From Acidimicrobiaceae bacterium (GTDB lineage: Bacteria > Actinomycetota > Acidimicrobiia > Acidimicrobiales > RAAP-2): DNA of 64,000 nucleotides. The notes under the pieces were generated by a model. It did not search any database. It had not been told where the DNA came from and saw nothing but the letters and a program-made list of their open reading frames with translations. This document shows, piece after piece, positions 11,112 to 19,567 of this stretch. Both the position numbers and the translations under genes were made by a program. Position 1 is the stretch's first letter, and each line of letters starts with the position of its first letter. The stretch spans positions 62,001 to 126,000 of the forward strand of contig CANGPS010000002.1 in NCBI GenBank assembly GCA_947456245.1, read 5' to 3'.

Positions 11112-12284
11112 TCACGACAGCGCCGAGCGCAGGAGTGGATCGAGCGCCTCGGTCTCGAGCAGGAAGGCATCGTGCCCGAGCGTCGAGTCGAGTCGCACCA
11201 GCGTGGCGTTCGGGCCGATGCCCTCGACCAGCGCCACCTGCTCGTCGATCAGGTAGAGCCGATCGGACTCGAACCCGACGACGAGGGTCGGGATGTCGAT
11301 CGTCGCCAGCGCCTGACGGACCGAGCCACGTCCTCGACCGGCATCGTGGCTGTCCATGGCCCGGCACAGGATCAGGTACGTGTTGGCGTCGAAGCGATGG
11401 GCCAGCTTCTCGGCGTGGTGGTCGAGGTAGCTCTCCACCGCGTACCGACCGCCGGCGAGGGGATCCTCGTCCTCCTGGTAGGTCCGACCGAACCGCTCCC
11501 GGAGCTCCGCTCTCGTGCGGTAGGTGATCTGCGCCATCCTCCGGGCCGCGCCCATGCCCTTCCACGGGCCGTTGCCGTCCTCGGCGCCGTAGTAGTCCCC
11601 GCCGCTGAACGCCGGATCGAGCGTCAGGGCCAGGCTCTGGGCGTAGCAGAGCGCGATCTGCTCGGCCGTGGCCGCGGGCCCGCAGGCCAGCAGGACCAGG
11701 CGCTCGACCCGGTGCGGCGCCATCAGCGCCCACTCGAGGGCCCGCATGCCCCCCATCGAGCCACCGATCACCGCGTGGAGCCGGTCGATGCCCAACGCCG
11801 TGACGAGCGCCTGCTCGACCGCCACCTGGTCCCGGATGGTCAGCCACGGGAAGCGACTGCCCCACGGGGCCCCGTCCGGGTGAGGCGATGCGGGTCCGAG
11901 CGTCCCCTGACACCCCCCGAGGACGTTCGGGGCGATGACGAAGAACCGATCGGTATCGATGGCTCGACCCGGTCCGATGAGCGCGTCCCACCAGCCTGCA
12001 GAGCCGTGCCCCGGACCGGCGGGCCCAGCCGCGTGGCTGTCGCCGGTCAGAGCGTGCAGGACGAGGATCGCGTTCGACCCGTCTGGGGCGAGCTCACCCC
12101 AGGTCTCGAAGGCGACGGCTATCGGACCATGCGCGCCACCGAGCTCGCCGCCGCCCTCGAGCGCCAGGGGCGCGTCGACGAAGAGATCGAGGAACCTCCT
12201 CGATCCGATGGGGTCACCTGGTCGCCACGCACCGGTGGCCGGCGGCGGCGGACCCGTGAGGTCCGGGTCCCTGTCGACCGTCAG
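11112..12284 (-). CDS. metX: Homoserine O-acetyltransferase MetX (non-standard start)
   Basis: Acetylates homoserine for direct sulfhydrylation. Alpha/beta-hydrolase fold with the nucleophile elbow GGSMGGM, plus TGAWRPGDP, VAFETWGEL, LHALTGDSH, ANVLGGCQGT-like and, at the end, GHDAFLLE. The family N-terminal text begins at TGAWRPGDP, so the start must be upstream of it. In that frame, however, there is no ATG, GTG or TTG between the upstream TGA (inside metY) and position 11825, well inside the fold. The best candidate is CTG at 12284, six bases after the metY stop, giving 390 aa. A sequencing frameshift is the alternative. Paired with metY, as in other actinomycetes. Confidence 0.88.
   Translation of the reverse strand: MTVDRDPDLTGPPPPATGAWRPGDPIGSRRFLDLFVDAPLALEGGGELGGAHGPIAVAFETWGELAPDGSNAILVLHALTGDSHAAGPAGPGHGSAGWWDALIGPGRAIDTDRFFVIAPNVLGGCQGTLGPASPHPDGAPWGSRFPWLTIRDQVAVEQALVTALGIDRLHAVIGGSMGGMRALEWALMAPHRVERLVLLACGPAATAEQIALCYAQSLALTLDPAFSGGDYYGAEDGNGPWKGMGAARRMAQITYRTRAELRERFGRTYQEDEDPLAGGRYAVESYLDHHAEKLAHRFDANTYLILCRAMDSHDAGRGRGSVRQALATIDIPTLVVGFESDRLYLIDEQVALVEGIGPNATLVRLDSTLGHDAFLLETEALDPLLRSALS
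12185..12205. repeat. Inverted repeat inside the 5' part of metX
   Basis: GATCGAGGA and TCCTCGATC are exact complements around 3 bases. On the metX strand this hairpin contains a GAGGAGG ribosome-site-like sequence about 80 bases inside the gene. It could fold in the mRNA, but it may also be a chance feature of the codons for Arg-Arg-Phe-Leu-Asp. Confidence 0.35.
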
Positions 12285-12289
12285 CGGCT

Positions 12290-13579
12290 CTACGCCTTGA
12301 CGGCGCGAAGGCCGGTGTCGAGGTCAGCCAGGATGTCGGCGATCGACTCGATGCCCACCGAGAGCCGGACCATCTCCGGCGAGACGCCGGTGGCAGCCTG
12401 CTCCTCGACCGTGAGCTGGCTGTGCGTGGTGGTGGCCGGGTGGATGGCCAGGCTCCGCACGTCGCCGACGTTGGCGAGGTGGCTGAAGAGCTGGAGGCTG
12501 TCGATGAACTTCGCACCAGCCTCCGAGCCGCCGGCGAGGCCGAAGCTCAGGACCGCCCCGCCGCCCTTGGGCAGGATCTCCTTCGCACGGTCGTGCCACT
12601 TCGACGAGGCCAGGCCCGGGTAGTTCACCCACGTGACCTCGTCACGACCCTCGAGGAACTCGGCCACGGCCTGGGCGTTCTCGACGTGGCGCTCCATGCG
12701 CAGGCTGAGGGTCTCGAGGCCCTGGATGATCAGGAAGGCGTTCATCGGAGAGACGGCGGCGCCGAGGTCGCGCAGACCCTGGACGCGTGCCTTGGCGATG
12801 TACGAACCCGGACCGAGGGCCTCCCAGAACTTGAGGCCGTGGTAGCTCGGGTCGGGCTCGGTGAACATGGCGTGGCGGCCAGAGGCACCGAAGTCGAAGG
12901 TGCCGCCGTCGACGATCACGCCGGCGATCGCCGTGCCGTGGCCACCGATGAACTTCGTGGCCGAGTGCACGACGATGTCGGCACCGTGGGCCAGCGGGTT
13001 GGCGAGGTACGGCGTCGCCAGCGTCGAGTCGACGATCAGCGGCACGTTGTTGGCGTGCGCCACGCCCGAGATCCCGGCAATGTCGAGGACGTCGCCACGC
13101 GGGTTGCCGATGGTCTCGCCGTAGAAGGCGCGGGTCTGCGGCGTCACCTTGGCCGCCCACTGGTCGAGGTCGTCGGGGTCGTCGACGAAGTCAACCGTGA
13201 TGCCGAGCTTCGGCAGGGTGTAGTGGAAGAGGTTGTAGGTGCCCCCGTAGAGCGACGGCGAGGCGACGATCTGGTCGCCCGCCTCGGCGAGGTTCAGGAT
13301 CGCCAGCGTCTCGGCCGCCTGCCCCGAGGCCACGGCGAGCGCGCCCACGCCGCCCTCGAGGTCTGCGATGCGCTCCTCGATCACTGCGGTGGTCGGGTTC
13401 ATGATGCGGGTGTAGATGTTGCCGGCCTCGGCGAGACCGAAGAGCGCTGCGGCGTGATCGGTGTCACGGAAGGCGTAGCTGGTGGTCTGGTAGATCGGCA
13501 CGGCCCGGGCACCGGTGGTCGGATCGACCTGGGTGCCGGCGTGGATCTGGCGGGTCTCGAATCCTTGGGTGTCAGCCAT
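12290..13579 (-). CDS. metY: O-acetylhomoserine sulfhydrylase MetY
   Basis: PLP enzyme that combines O-acetylhomoserine with sulfide to make homocysteine. 429 aa from ATG 13579, which follows AAGAAGGAG. Visible marks are [25 protein letters not shown], the cofactor region [11 protein letters not shown] and [11 protein letters not shown], and the PLP lysine in [18 protein letters not shown]. The C-terminus has [13 protein letters not shown]. The downstream metX follows after the stop with no usual start codon, so translation of the two is probably coupled. A palindromic promoter element lies about 65-90 bases upstream. Confidence 0.95.
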   Translation of the reverse strand: MADTQGFETRQIHAGTQVDPTTGARAVPIYQTTSYAFRDTDHAAALFGLAEAGNIYTRIMNPTTAVIEERIADLEGGVGALAVASGQAAETLAILNLAEAGDQIVASPSLYGGTYNLFHYTLPKLGITVDFVDDPDDLDQWAAKVTPQTRAFYGETIGNPRGDVLDIAGISGVAHANNVPLIVDSTLATPYLANPLAHGADIVVHSATKFIGGHGTAIAGVIVDGGTFDFGASGRHAMFTEPDPSYHGLKFWEALGPGSYIAKARVQGLRDLGAAVSPMNAFLIIQGLETLSLRMERHVENAQAVAEFLEGRDEVTWVNYPGLASSKWHDRAKEILPKGGGAVLSFGLAGGSEAGAKFIDSLQLFSHLANVGDVRSLAIHPATTTHSQLTVEEQAATGVSPEMVRLSVGIESIADILADLDTGLRAVKA

Positions 13580-13643
13580 GGGGGATGCTCCTTCTTCGCG
13601 AGGTGAGGACGACCGGCTGCCCGGTCGACGTCTCCATGCTCTC

Positions 13644-13668
13644 AAACCCGACCATTCTTGTCAAGAAT
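13644..13668 (-). promoter_or_regulatory. metY promoter element with 15-base palindrome
   Basis: Read on the metY strand, ATTCTTG-A-CAAGAAT (13654-13668) is a perfect palindrome that contains a consensus -35 hexamer, TTGACA. The 25-base stretch including it aligns without gaps to elements upstream of the moeB-like gene (33721-33745) and of sufC1 (49280-49304). Shared positions include ATTCYTGACMA and a terminal TTT. It probably binds a regulator common to sulfur genes. Confidence 0.6.
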
Positions 13669-13677
13669 TGATGTGCG

Positions 13678-14544
13678 TCAGCGGGATCGGAGGGCGACGC
13701 CGAGGAGCGAGCCGAACAGCCTGACGGCCAGGACGAGGGCCCCGACGGGGAGCAGGACCCTCGAGGGACCCTGCGTGGTCGCCACGGCGAACCGGAACGC
13801 CGAGCGGTGGTGCGCCACCAGCATTCGATAGGGATGGGCGGCGCGAGACACCCCCTCGACGTGGGTCACGATCGCCACCGGAGCAACGCCGACGCCGAGA
13901 CCGGCATGGTGGGCCCTCCAGCACAGGTCCATGTCCTCGGCGAACATGAAGTAGGCCTCGTCGAAGCCGCCGAGGCGCTCGAAGGCGGCTCGACGGATGA
14001 CGAAGAAGGCGCCCGACACCCAGTCCACGCCACCGTCCGGTCGCTCGCCGGTCGACCGGTAGCGCCGGGTGAACGGGTTGTCCGGGGCGATGCGGCCGAG
14101 CAGCGCATGGCCCGCGGCGATGATCGGCGAGGGGAACCGTCTGACCGACGGATAGCGCTCCCCGTCAGCCGTCAAGATCGTGGGGCCCACGATGGCCCAG
14201 GACGGGTGGTCGTCGAGGGCTTCACGCATCGCTGCGATCGCCCCGGCGTGGACCTCGGTGTCGGGGTTGGCCACGATGACCTCGTGCGCACGGTCTGACA
14301 GGGCGGCGACGGCCCGGTTGACACCGGCCCCGAAGCCCAGGTTCTCCCCGGGGACGATCAGCGTGACCCGCTCGGCGAGCTCGCCGAGGGCCGAGGCGGC
14401 GGAACCGGGATCACCGTTCTCGACGACGATGATCTCCTCGACGCCCTCGTCGAGGAGCGAGCGGATGCAGCCGTGGAGCACCGGGCCGACGTTGTAGTCG
14501 ACCACCACCGCGGCGGGCGAGGTCGCGCCGAGGAGCGACCCCAT
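13678..14544 (-). CDS. Family 2 glycosyltransferase, WbbL (rhamnosyltransferase)-like
   Basis: GT-A glycosyltransferase of 288 aa. Nucleotide-sugar contacts are seen as VVDYNVGPVLHGCIRSLL, NLGFGAGVNRA and the metal-binding VIVANPDTEV. WVSGAFFVIRRAAFERLGGFDEAYFMFAEDMDLCWRA is the block typical of WbbL-type rhamnosyltransferases. The C-terminal helix (LLPVGALVLAVRLFGSLLGVAL) may touch the membrane. The ATG at 14544 lies 2 bases after the stop of the preceding GT2. With rmlB and rmlD close by, transfer of L-rhamnose to a lipid-linked wall precursor is a reasonable guess, but acceptor and sugar are not shown by sequence. Confidence 0.85.
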   Translation of the reverse strand: MGSLLGATSPAAVVVDYNVGPVLHGCIRSLLDEGVEEIIVVENGDPGSAASALGELAERVTLIVPGENLGFGAGVNRAVAALSDRAHEVIVANPDTEVHAGAIAAMREALDDHPSWAIVGPTILTADGERYPSVRRFPSPIIAAGHALLGRIAPDNPFTRRYRSTGERPDGGVDWVSGAFFVIRRAAFERLGGFDEAYFMFAEDMDLCWRAHHAGLGVGVAPVAIVTHVEGVSRAAHPYRMLVAHHRSAFRFAVATTQGPSRVLLPVGALVLAVRLFGSLLGVALRSR

Positions 14545-14546
14545 GG

Positions 14547-15272
14547 CTAGAGCGACTTGGTGAAGCGGAACTTGATGAGCGCGGTCAGGGCGGCGAAGCC
14601 GTCCTTCCACGTGATCTTCTTGCCCTCATCGAACTCTCGGCCGGCGTAGCTGATCGGCACCTCGTAGATGCGGAACCCCTGTCGGAGCACCTTGGCCGTG
14701 ATCTCCGGCTCGAAGTCGAAGCGGTTCGACACGATGTGCACCGGCTCGATCACCCGGCGGTCGAAGCACTTGTAGCAGGTCTCCATGTCGGAGAGCGTCG
14801 TGGCGTAGAGGACGTTGGTCACCAGCGACAAGAACCGGTTGCCGATCCAGTGGAGGAGCAGCATGTTCTTGCGCTCGCCGGTGAACCGGCTCCCGTAGAC
14901 CACGAAGGCCTTGTTCTTCATGATCGGCTCGAGCAGCTTGATCCAGTCCTCAGGGTCGTACTCGAGGTCGGCGTCCTGGATGATGATCAGGTCGCCCGTG
15001 GCCGCCTCGAGACCGGTGCGCAGCGCAGCACCCTTGCCCTGGTTCTTCGCGTGGTTGAAGACGCGGACGGTCGAGTCCTCCAGGGTGGCCAGCACCTTGT
15101 CGGTGCCGTCGGACGACCCGTCGTTGACCACCACGATCTCAACCTCGAGCGGCACGTCGACCGAGCGGATCCGGCGGATGACCTCGCCGATGGTGGAGCG
15201 CTCGTTGTAAACGGGCACGAGCACGCTGAGGGTCTTGTACTCCTTGTGCTCAAGCGAGCGCTCTGGCGCCAC
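14547..15272 (-). CDS. Polyprenyl-phosphate glycosyltransferase (DPM1-like GT2)
   Basis: 241-aa GT2 enzyme of the dolichol-phosphate mannose synthase type. VLVPVYNERSTIGEVIRRI, VVNDGSSDGTDKVL, NQGKGAALRTGL and the IIQDADLEYDPEDW metal site are present. YGSRFTGERKN and SDMETCYKCFDR follow. There is no C-terminal membrane segment, so it is a soluble or peripheral form. GTG start with a GGGAGGAACC ribosome site, and a TAGATT box lies about 30 bases upstream. It is likely to load a sugar onto a polyprenyl phosphate for wall or surface glycan assembly and is co-transcribed with the following WbbL-like gene. Confidence 0.9.
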   Translation of the reverse strand: MAPERSLEHKEYKTLSVLVPVYNERSTIGEVIRRIRSVDVPLEVEIVVVNDGSSDGTDKVLATLEDSTVRVFNHAKNQGKGAALRTGLEAATGDLIIIQDADLEYDPEDWIKLLEPIMKNKAFVVYGSRFTGERKNMLLLHWIGNRFLSLVTNVLYATTLSDMETCYKCFDRRVIEPVHIVSNRFDFEPEITAKVLRQGFRIYEVPISYAGREFDEGKKITWKDGFAALTALIKFRFTKSL

Positions 15273-15337
15273 GGTTCCTCCCGGTTGAATCGGTCGGAGA
15301 TCAATCTAGCCGAGCCCGCAAGGGGGACTCGGGCGGC

Positions 15338-16273
15338 TCAGAGGCCGAGGAGCTGGGCGAAGTGGTCGATCGTCACCCTGAGGCCGTCCTCGGTCTGGAC
15401 GGTGGGCCGCCAGCCGAGCTGCTCGATCGCCCGGGAGATGTCAGGGCATCGACGCGTGGGGTCGTCCTTGGGGAGTGCGAGGTGCTCGATCGTCGAGGAG
15501 CTCCCGGTCAGCGCAAGGATGGTCTCCGCGATCTCGAGGACGGTCCGCTCATCTGGGTTCCCGAGGTTGATGGGTCCCGTCACGTCAGCGTCGCCCAGCG
15601 CTGCGAGGCCGGCGACGAGGTCGGCCACGAAGCAGAGGCTGCGCGTCTGGGTGCCGTCGCCGTAGACCGTCAGCGGCTCTCCCCGGAGTGCCTGGACGAT
15701 GAAGTTCGACACCACCCGACCATCGCCGGCGTCGAGTCGGGGGCCGTAGGTGTTGAAGATCCTCGCGATGCCGATGTCGGTGCCCCGCTTGGTGTGGAAG
15801 GCCATGGTGATCGACTCGGAGAACCGCTTGGCCTCGTCGTAGACGCTTCGCGGCCCGATCGGGTCGACGTTGCCGCGGTAGTCCTCCACCTGGGGATGCA
15901 CCATCGGGTCGCCGTAGATCTCCGAGGTCGAGGCCATGACGAAGCGAGCGCCTGACTGGTCCGCCAGCTCGAGCAGGCGCCGCGTGCCCTCTGAGCCGAC
16001 CGCCAGGGTCTCGAGCGGGCGCTCGAGGTAGGCCGGAGGGGATGCCGGCGAGGCGAGGTTGTAGACTCGGTCCACCGAACCGGAGACCGGGACCTCGGCG
16101 CTGACGTCGGCCGCGATGACCTCGACAGCCGGGTTCGACGCGAGGTGGGCGACGTTCTCGCGCGTCCCCGTGGTGAAGTCGTCGAGGACGACGACCGCGT
16201 CTCCACGCGCGACGTGCAGGTCCGTCAGGTGCGACCCGAGGAAGCCGGCACCGCCGGCGACGACGACCCTCAC
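15338..16273 (-). CDS. UDP-glucuronate decarboxylase (UDP-xylose synthase)-like SDR
   Basis: Extended SDR, 311 aa. The NAD site is GGAGFLGSHL at residue 7. UXS marks are YNLASPASPPAYLERPLET, STSEIYGDPMVHPQ, SVYDEAKRFSES (catalytic YxxxK), RIFNTYGPRLDAGDGRVVSNFIVQALRGEPLTVYGDGTQTRSLCFV. Its start overlaps the UDP-glucose dehydrogenase stop by ATGA, so it takes the product of that enzyme (UDP-glucuronate) and probably makes UDP-xylose. A UDP-glucuronate 4-epimerase is the alternative, but the ASPASPP and VVSNFIVQAL text favours UXS. Confidence 0.86.
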   Translation of the reverse strand: MRVVVAGGAGFLGSHLTDLHVARGDAVVVLDDFTTGTRENVAHLASNPAVEVIAADVSAEVPVSGSVDRVYNLASPASPPAYLERPLETLAVGSEGTRRLLELADQSGARFVMASTSEIYGDPMVHPQVEDYRGNVDPIGPRSVYDEAKRFSESITMAFHTKRGTDIGIARIFNTYGPRLDAGDGRVVSNFIVQALRGEPLTVYGDGTQTRSLCFVADLVAGLAALGDADVTGPINLGNPDERTVLEIAETILALTGSSSTIEHLALPKDDPTRRCPDISRAIEQLGWRPTVQTEDGLRVTIDHFAQLLGL

Positions 16274-17601
16274 GTCCGACCCACGCCCACGTAGGTGAAG
16301 CCCTGGCGCCGGATGGCCTCCGGGTCGAGGAGGTTCCGAGCGTCCACCATCGACGCCGTCGCCATGACCTCGGCGACCTTGTCGAAGTCAATCCACCGGA
16401 ACTCCTGCCACTCGGTCAGCAGACCCACCACGTCGGCCGCCCGGGCTGCCTCGATCGGGTCGGCGACAATCTCGACGCCCTCGAGGTCCGCACTGCCGGC
16501 GTCCTCATCGGTGACGGTCGGATCGAAGGCCTTGACGATGGCACCCCGCTCCACCACCTTCGCCGTGATGGCGGTCGCCGGAGACGAGCGCCGGTCGTCG
16601 GTGTCGGCCTTGAACGTCAGGCCCCAGATGCCGACGGTCTTGCCGGAGAGGTCACCGCCGACGGCGACCTCGAGCTTGTGGACGATCCGCTCGATCTGCT
16701 CGTCGTTGCAGGCGATCGCGCCACGGAGGAGGCCGAAGTCGTAGCCGTGCTCCATGCCGATGTGGACCAGGGCGGAGGTGTCCTTCGGGAAGCACGACCC
16801 GCCCCATCCCGGTCCGGGACGGAGGAACTCGAAGCCGATGCGCTTGTCGAATCCGAGGCCGAGGACGAGGTCCCGCACGTCGGCGCCCACGGCCTCGCAC
16901 AGGGCCGCCATGGCGTTGACGAAGCTGATCTTGGTGGCGAGGAAGGCGTTCGAGGCGTACTTGATGGTCTCGGCCGTCGTCGGGTCGGTGATGACCATCG
17001 CCGCTCCAGAGGACCCGAACAGCTCGGCCACCGCCGTCGCCGCTCGGGCGTCGGTCGAACCGACCACGATCCGATCTGGGTGGAGGCTGTCGCTGACCGC
17101 CGTGCCCTCACGGAGGAACTCGGGATTGGACACCACCGCGATGTCAGACCGACCGATGGTCCGCTCGACGAGGTTCACGGTGCCCACCGGGACCGTCGAC
17201 TTGTTGATGACGATGGCCCCCTGCTCGAGGAACGGGCCGATCTCCGCCGCCGCCGCCTCGACGTAGGAGAGGTCGGCGGCGCCGTCGTCGCCCTGCGGCG
17301 TCGGCACGCAGAGGAACACGAACTCGCAGCCCTTGACCGCCTCGGCCGCCGACGACATGTACCGGAGCCGCCCTGCCGCACGACCTTCGGCCAGCAGCAC
17401 GTCGAGGCCCGGCTCGAAGATGGGCATCTTGCCGGCGAGCAGCGCGTTGAGCCGCTTCTCGTCCCGCTCGGCCAACACCACGTCGTGCCCCCTGGTCGAG
17501 AGGACGCCAGCGGTGGGCAGCCCGACATAGCCGGCGCCGATCACACAGACACGGCGACTGTCGGCCTGGGCCTTGGTCGTCTTCGGCTGCTTGGAACTCA
17601 T
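16270..17601 (-). CDS. ugd: UDP-glucose 6-dehydrogenase
   Basis: Oxidises UDP-glucose to UDP-glucuronate in two NAD-dependent steps. 443 aa. N-terminal Rossmann turn GAGYVGLPTAG, then CVPTPQGDDGAADLSYVEAA, NKSTVPVGT, NPEFLREGTA and the catalytic cysteine block PGPGWGGSCFPKDTSAL. The C-terminal domain includes GLTFKADTDDRRSSPA. Both ends overlap neighbours by ATGA (rmlD before, UXS after), a tight operon. The product feeds the UXS encoded next. Confidence 0.95.
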   Translation of the reverse strand: MSSKQPKTTKAQADSRRVCVIGAGYVGLPTAGVLSTRGHDVVLAERDEKRLNALLAGKMPIFEPGLDVLLAEGRAAGRLRYMSSAAEAVKGCEFVFLCVPTPQGDDGAADLSYVEAAAAEIGPFLEQGAIVINKSTVPVGTVNLVERTIGRSDIAVVSNPEFLREGTAVSDSLHPDRIVVGSTDARAATAVAELFGSSGAAMVITDPTTAETIKYASNAFLATKISFVNAMAALCEAVGADVRDLVLGLGFDKRIGFEFLRPGPGWGGSCFPKDTSALVHIGMEHGYDFGLLRGAIACNDEQIERIVHKLEVAVGGDLSGKTVGIWGLTFKADTDDRRSSPATAITAKVVERGAIVKAFDPTVTDEDAGSADLEGVEIVADPIEAARAADVVGLLTEWQEFRWIDFDKVAEVMATASMVDARNLLDPEAIRRQGFTYVGVGRT

Positions 17602-18512
17602 GACCCTCCCTCAGAGGTGATCGCGGCCACCAGCCGCGCCACCCCATCTTGCCATCTTGGGAGCGGGACTCCTTCGATCTCGATCAGTCGCTCGGACACC
17701 AGCGGCGAGTAGGCGGGGCGGGTGGCCGCCGGCTGCGGGTCGAGCTCGGCGGTCGAGATCGGCGTGACCTGCCCAGCGGAGCCACCCGCCTCCACCACCG
17801 CATGGGTGATGACCTCGTGCCAGCTCGCCGATCCGCTCCCAGCGACGTGGAAGACCCCACCGGGGCGGCGGCGGATCATCGCCACCAAGCCAGCGGCGAG
17901 GTCGGCCGAGGAGGTGAGCGTCCCGACCTGGTCGTCGACGAATCGCAGGGCACGACCGTCACGGGCCGAGGCGGCCGCCAGATGGATCACGTTGCGCCCC
18001 GACAGGCCGGCCACCCACGAGGTTCGGACGATCGTGTCGGTGGGACGGCACGCGAGCTCCCCCGCTAGCTTCGTCGCCCCGTAGACGCTAAGCGGCCCCG
18101 TGGCATCCGACTCGACCATCTCGCGGCCGAGATCGCCGGCGAACACGTAGTCCGTCGAGACGTAGACGACGTGGGAGCCAATGCTCTCTGCCGCAGCGAC
18201 GATGTTGCGCGTCCCCGTCTCGTTCACCGCGGTCGCCCCCTCGACATCGGCCTCGGCCCGATCCACTGCGGTGTAGGCGGCGAGGTGCACGACGACGTCG
18301 GGACGGTGTGCCGCGATGGCGGAGGTCACCGCCTGGGCATCGGCGATGTCGAGCTGCGTGCGAGCAAGCGCCGCCACCTCGAACTCGGCCTCCCGCACGG
18401 GATCGGCGCCGAGCAGGGCCGTCGCCGCCCCCGCAGCGGGGACCACTCCGGCGAGGACCAGGGCCAGGTCGGTGCCGACCTGGCCTCCGGCTCCTGTGAT
18501 CAAGACGCGCAC
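17598..18512 (-). CDS. rmlD: dTDP-4-dehydrorhamnose reductase RmlD
   Basis: Last step of dTDP-L-rhamnose synthesis. 304 aa from GTG 18512 (MRVLITGAGGQVGTDL). The frame is open far upstream, but that part is the shadow of rmlB. Marks are VVHLAAYTAVDRAEAD, VYVSTDYVFAGD, YGATKLAGE (catalytic YxxxK) and RTSWVAG. An insertion of about 20 residues after the Rossmann turn (GVVPAAGAATALLGADPV) makes it slightly longer there than usual. It lies 13 bases after rmlB and overlaps ugd by ATGA. No clear ribosome site precedes the GTG. Confidence 0.92.
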   Translation of the reverse strand: MRVLITGAGGQVGTDLALVLAGVVPAAGAATALLGADPVREAEFEVAALARTQLDIADAQAVTSAIAAHRPDVVVHLAAYTAVDRAEADVEGATAVNETGTRNIVAAAESIGSHVVYVSTDYVFAGDLGREMVESDATGPLSVYGATKLAGELACRPTDTIVRTSWVAGLSGRNVIHLAAASARDGRALRFVDDQVGTLTSSADLAAGLVAMIRRRPGGVFHVAGSGSASWHEVITHAVVEAGGSAGQVTPISTAELDPQPAATRPAYSPLVSERLIEIEGVPLPRWQDGVARLVAAITSEGGS

Positions 18513-18525
18513 GAGGAGGTGCCGG

Positions 18526-19536
18526 CTATGAGGCGGTGTCGCCCCAGGTGGTCTCGACCACCGGTGCGCGCTCGAGCAGCGGAGCCCACCACTCCTGGTT
18601 GTCGCGATACCACTCGACCGTCTCTCGGATGCCCTGGTCGAACGGGATCGTGGGCTCCCAGCCGAGCTCGGTGCGGATCTTGGTGATGTCGAGCAGGTAG
18701 CGCCGGTCGTGGCCCGGACGGTCGGGGACGATCGTCTTGAGGGTCGAGGGCTTGCCCGTGGCGGCGAGCACCGCGTCGGCGATCTCCTCGATCGAGGCCT
18801 CCACGCCGGAGCCGACGTGGTAGGTCTCCCCGATGCGCCCCCTGAGCAGGACGGCCTCGATGGCCCGGCAGTGATCATCGACGTGCAGCCACTCGCGCCG
18901 GTTCTGCGTCGAGGCGTAAAGCGGGAGCGGCTGGTCGGCGAGCGCCCGGGTCGAGAACAACGGGATGACCTTCTCGGGGAACTGGTACGGCCCGTAGTTG
19001 TTGGCGCAGTTGGTGATCGTGACGGGGAGCTCGTAGGTCTCCGAGTAGGCACGCACTGCGTGGTCGGCACCGGCCTTGGAGGCGTTGTAGGGCGTCCGCG
19101 GCCGATACGGGCTCGACTCGTTGAAGGACTCGTCGGTGTCGAGGTCGAGGTCTCCGTAGACCTCGCAGGTCGAGATGTGGTGGAAGCGGACGACGCCGGT
19201 CCGGCGCGACGCCTCGAGCATCGTCTGGGTGCCCATCACGTTCGTGGCGAAGAACCGACCCGGGTCGAGGACGGCGAGCGAGTTGTGCGACTCGGCGGCG
19301 AAGTGCACCACGGTGTCGATGTCGTTCGCCGAGATCGCCTCGACTGCGGCGTCGAGGTCGCAGATGTCCGCCTTGACGAAGGTGATCTGGTCGAGGACGC
19401 CCTCGAGGCTCCCCATGGTGGCGGCATAGGTCATCACGTCGTAGACGACGACCGTGTCCTCTGGGTGGTGCTCGACCCAGTAGCGGGCGAACGCAGAACC
19501 GATGAAACCGGCACCGCCGGTGATGAGCATGCGCAT
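18526..19536 (-). CDS. rmlB: dTDP-glucose 4,6-dehydratase RmlB
   Basis: 336-aa extended SDR. NAD turn GGAGFIGSAFARY, then HFAAESHNSLAVLDP, the catalytic TCEVYGDL (the usual STDEVYG has Cys instead of Asp here), YNASKAGADH (YxxxK), CANNYGPYQFPEKVIPL and the ending RRYLLDITKIRTELGWEP. Rhamnose-type wall glycan precursor supply. It heads a four-gene operon (rmlB, rmlD, ugd, uxs). The usual catalytic Asp/Glu pair reads Cys-Glu. That substitution is also known in dehydratases with altered activity, so the exact product deserves caution. Confidence 0.88.
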   Translation of the reverse strand: MRMLITGGAGFIGSAFARYWVEHHPEDTVVVYDVMTYAATMGSLEGVLDQITFVKADICDLDAAVEAISANDIDTVVHFAAESHNSLAVLDPGRFFATNVMGTQTMLEASRRTGVVRFHHISTCEVYGDLDLDTDESFNESSPYRPRTPYNASKAGADHAVRAYSETYELPVTITNCANNYGPYQFPEKVIPLFSTRALADQPLPLYASTQNRREWLHVDDHCRAIEAVLLRGRIGETYHVGSGVEASIEEIADAVLAATGKPSTLKTIVPDRPGHDRRYLLDITKIRTELGWEPTIPFDQGIRETVEWYRDNQEWWAPLLERAPVVETTWGDTAS

Positions 19537-19542
19537 GACGGA

Positions 19543-19548
19543 AGACTA
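19543..19548 (-). promoter_or_regulatory. -10 box of rmlB, leaderless type
   Basis: On the rmlB strand TAGTCT is followed by 6 bases and then the ATG at 19536. Transcription would begin at the start codon. No ribosome-binding sequence is present, which agrees with a leaderless mRNA. Confidence 0.5.
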
Positions 19549-19567
19549 CTCAGCGCCCGCTGCCCGG

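Noticed and set aside
17598-19070. One continuous minus-strand frame through rmlB into rmlD
   Set aside because: The part over rmlB has no family similarity. rmlD starts at GTG 18512 with a clean Rossmann motif.
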